Shown here: one piece after another, positions 62,240 to 64,000 of the stretch
How positions within the stretch are numbered: position 1 is the first letter of the stretch
Layout: each line of letters opens with the position of its first letter
Assembly: GCF_008329715.1 (NCBI RefSeq)
Contig: NZ_VTSR01000007.1
Location: 62,001-126,000 of the forward strand
Direction of reading: 5' to 3'
Origin: Gimesia chilikensis
GTDB taxonomy: Bacteria > Planctomycetota > Planctomycetia > Planctomycetales > Planctomycetaceae
DNA length: 64,000 nt
The notes under the pieces: generated by a model
Told to the model about the DNA's origin: nothing
Seen by the model: only the letters and a program-made list of their open reading frames with translations
Database searches by the model: none
Position numbers and translations under genes: made by a program

Positions 62240-63840
62240 GACTGGGGTTCCCTGGTGGAAGCGTGGTTGAGTTCAGGTTGATGTTGGAGGATCTGACCTT
62301 CGCTGGCCAGTTGCTGTTGCAGTTCGTGAATCAGAATGTTGCGCGGGGCACACTGTTGCGCAATCGCCAGGTGAGCGGCGACGCCGGCGGCTTGCCCGAG
62401 GGCCATCCAGGTGGGTTCCATTCTAATCGAAGAAAAGGCGACGTGCGTCGTCGAGGCAGCCACCGGGACGAGAAGTCCGTCGATGGTCTGCGGTACCATG
62501 ATCCGATAGGGGATCTCGTAGGGGCGGGTAATCTGGTCCAGCATGCCGAGGTAACCTTCGAGGACGATGGTATCGCCCGGTTGTCTGGGCTGGCAGGGGA
62601 AACTGTCGATGGGGAATTCGCCGATGGCGATGGTGTCGGTAAAGGTTTCGATTTCTGCCTGGTCGATCCCCTGCTCCGGCTGATGGGTGATGTGTCTTTC
62701 CGTGAGGGTGAATTCTCCCAGGAGGCGACGGCCCTCGCGGATGTAGAGCTGCCAGGGGAAATGTTGATTGTCGGTGAATTCGTCCTGCGGGAGATGATAT
62801 TGTCGGGCGATCTGGCGATGTTGCATTGGAATCTGCGCGTCGTTTTGCAGGAACCAGAGCAGACCGAGAGTGCGATTGCGGATGCGGGTTGAGATGGCGG
62901 CGCGGGTGGCGGCGTCTCCGGTGATATAGCCGCGGTTCAGTTCCGGAAAGGGGAAGCCGAGCGGACGCGGGTTGATGTTGACGTCGGTTTTGTGGTTGGG
63001 GAGTGGCGTGACGCTGAGGGCGCGGACCAGCGTGTTAAAGTGAGCGGGTTCGTAACCCCGGCCCGGTTTGAACTGTAGCGGACCGGCCAGACGACCGGCG
63101 GCCAGATCGTCAAAGTAGCCGAGGTAGTGGCGGCGGTCATAGTCGGGAGGCGGGTCGGTTAAAGGGGCCGCGTTCGCGGGATCGGTGGTCAGGCAGAGAC
63201 GGTACGTGTAGGCGGGGAGTCGGTCGTCGCCTGCACCGGTGCTGCCGGGGAGGAACTGTTGTCGCTGGTAGTCGAAGTAGATCTGACCGGCATGGGGTTC
63301 GTCGAATTCGTCGCGGGCTTCGCGTCCCATTCGGAAGTCGGCACCTGCAGCAGCCAGGAGATCGCCTTCATAGGTGGCGTCGAGGAAGACCTGTGCGTGG
63401 ACGGTGATGTGTTGTTGCTTAGGGCTGAGAATGTCGATTGCTGTCAGTCGGTTTGCGCTGGTGGTCGCGGAGTCAAGAGAGTGACTGGTGAGGACGGTGA
63501 TCTGAGGTTGTGCCTGGAGCATGTCGTGGAAGACGGTTTCGGCGACCGAGGGTTCGAAGTAATAGCCGTCCTGGTAGAGGGCGATGTCCTCCGAATCAGG
63601 GGCGTAGCGATCGAGGTAGTGCTGGTGGATCCGTTGTGTGAATTCCTGAAACAGGCCGCCAATCAGGTGGCGGCGTTCGACGTCGCTTTTGCCCAGGCCG
63701 CTGGTGGACATGCCGCCTAGGTGGGCCTGGGGTTCAATCAACAGAACACTGCGTCCGAGGCGGGCGGCTGCGATGGCCGCGGCGATGCCGCCGGGTGTGC
63801 CTCCGAGGATGGCGATGTCGGTCTGCAGGGTGCCGCTCAT
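62236..63840 (-). CDS. FAD-dependent oxidoreductase (FAD_oxidored family)
   Basis: 534 residues without signal peptide. TDIAILGGTPGGIAAAIAAA is the nucleotide-binding start; LIEPQAHLGGMSTSGLGKSD continues it, FLDATYEGDLLAAAGADFRM is the second block, and LGQAAGVAAHLAIAQQCAP the closing helix. Same family as the 58990-60960 protein but shorter and lacking EF-hands. ATGA overlaps on both sides tie it to the membrane protein upstream and the propeller protein downstream. Substrate unknown; a role in oxidising sugar-type compounds is inferred. Confidence 0.85.
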   Translation of the reverse strand: MSGTLQTDIAILGGTPGGIAAAIAAARLGRSVLLIEPQAHLGGMSTSGLGKSDVERRHLIGGLFQEFTQRIHQHYLDRYAPDSEDIALYQDGYYFEPSVAETVFHDMLQAQPQITVLTSHSLDSATTSANRLTAIDILSPKQQHITVHAQVFLDATYEGDLLAAAGADFRMGREARDEFDEPHAGQIYFDYQRQQFLPGSTGAGDDRLPAYTYRLCLTTDPANAAPLTDPPPDYDRRHYLGYFDDLAAGRLAGPLQFKPGRGYEPAHFNTLVRALSVTPLPNHKTDVNINPRPLGFPFPELNRGYITGDAATRAAISTRIRNRTLGLLWFLQNDAQIPMQHRQIARQYHLPQDEFTDNQHFPWQLYIREGRRLLGEFTLTERHITHQPEQGIDQAEIETFTDTIAIGEFPIDSFPCQPRQPGDTIVLEGYLGMLDQITRPYEIPYRIMVPQTIDGLLVPVAASTTHVAFSSIRMEPTWMALGQAAGVAAHLAIAQQCAPRNILIHELQQQLASEGQILQHQPELNHASTREPQS

Positions 63841-64000
63841 GGCTGTTGCTCCTGCGTCCAGACGGTCAGGCCGGTGAGATCACGGGGGTTGGGGCTGCGG
63901 AAGAGGCTGATCAGTAGTGCCAGCGATATGAAGGCCAGATTGACGAACAGGCCGACCCAGTAGGTGTGAATCTGGAGGGACCAGGCTGCGGGCAGCCAGC
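63837..64000 (-). CDS. C-terminal end of a membrane protein, probably a sodium:solute symporter (truncated by window edge)
   Basis: 54 codons are visible. They include a hydrophobic helix, TYWVGLFVNLAFISLALLIS, then a basic LFRSPNPRD stretch and a polar tail ending TVWTQEQQP. The YW-x-GLF-x-N helix near the end is typical of the last helix of SSS-family transporters in this phylum. TGA overlaps the next ATG. Likely imports the substrate used by the downstream enzymes. Confidence 0.5.
   Translation of the reverse strand, partial: WLPAAWSLQIHTYWVGLFVNLAFISLALLISLFRSPNPRDLTGLTVWTQEQQP

Overview
The window looks like chromosome of a planctomycete, most likely a Gimesia/Planctomyces-type member of the Planctomycetaceae. 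This is inferred from gene content: a very large Ser/Thr kinase with repeated DPDRRAAEYVL modules beside an ECF sigma factor, an orphan formylmethanofuran dehydrogenase B-type subunit, many secreted proteins with short hydrophobic leaders, several fused signalling proteins, and paired FAD-dependent oxidoreductases. No IS element, prophage, integrase, rRNA or CRISPR array was seen. One tRNA (Phe) is present.

Layout. 1-16 kb is largely housekeeping: end of a GH38 mannosidase, cmk, a secreted barrel-like protein, an NtrC-type regulator, metallophosphoesterase-yidC-mnmE, a DASS anion transporter, a universal stress protein, a TIM-barrel sugar epimerase, the FhcB-like protein and a degenerate HD-GYP protein. 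16.5-20.3 kb holds tRNA-Phe and a run of small, mostly unrecognised genes (degenerate ABC ATPase, VOC protein, lipoprotein, DUF695). 20.3-26.7 kb holds a lipoprotein, an ECF sigma factor, a secreted protein and a 1292-residue receptor-like kinase. 26.8-28.7 kb is a second small-gene island with immunity-like proteins and an SMR efflux pump.

28.8-39.7 kb is a signalling island: a PAS hybrid histidine kinase, a receiver-HDOD protein that appears to start at AUU, a CsrA domain fused to an H-box helix and a receiver domain, and a CheB-CheR-PAS-kinase-receiver protein. 39.9-46 kb carries small membrane proteins and a four-gene minus-strand glycan operon (GT39, nucleotide-sugar dehydrogenase, epimerase, GT2). 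46-48.5 kb has a CxxCH alpha-toroid protein, a PI-PLC-like phosphodiesterase and a Tdi1/DUF1851-like protein.

49-53.2 kb is the most unusual locus: four tandem paralogous secreted proteins sharing a leader and a GTAHL...GHWW core but with different tails (Tyr/Gly-rich, glycine zipper, 21-residue repeats). Three of the four genes are followed by related GGCAGAT-type terminators. 53.4-58.9 kb holds a pyruvate-kinase-like protein, a GNAT acetyltransferase, a thiamine-binding-like protein, a probably frameshifted DUF3592-like gene and further small hypotheticals. 59-64 kb is a catabolic locus: an FAD oxidoreductase with EF-hands, facing a minus-strand operon of a membrane protein (probably a solute symporter), a second FAD oxidoreductase and a BNR/sialidase-like protein.
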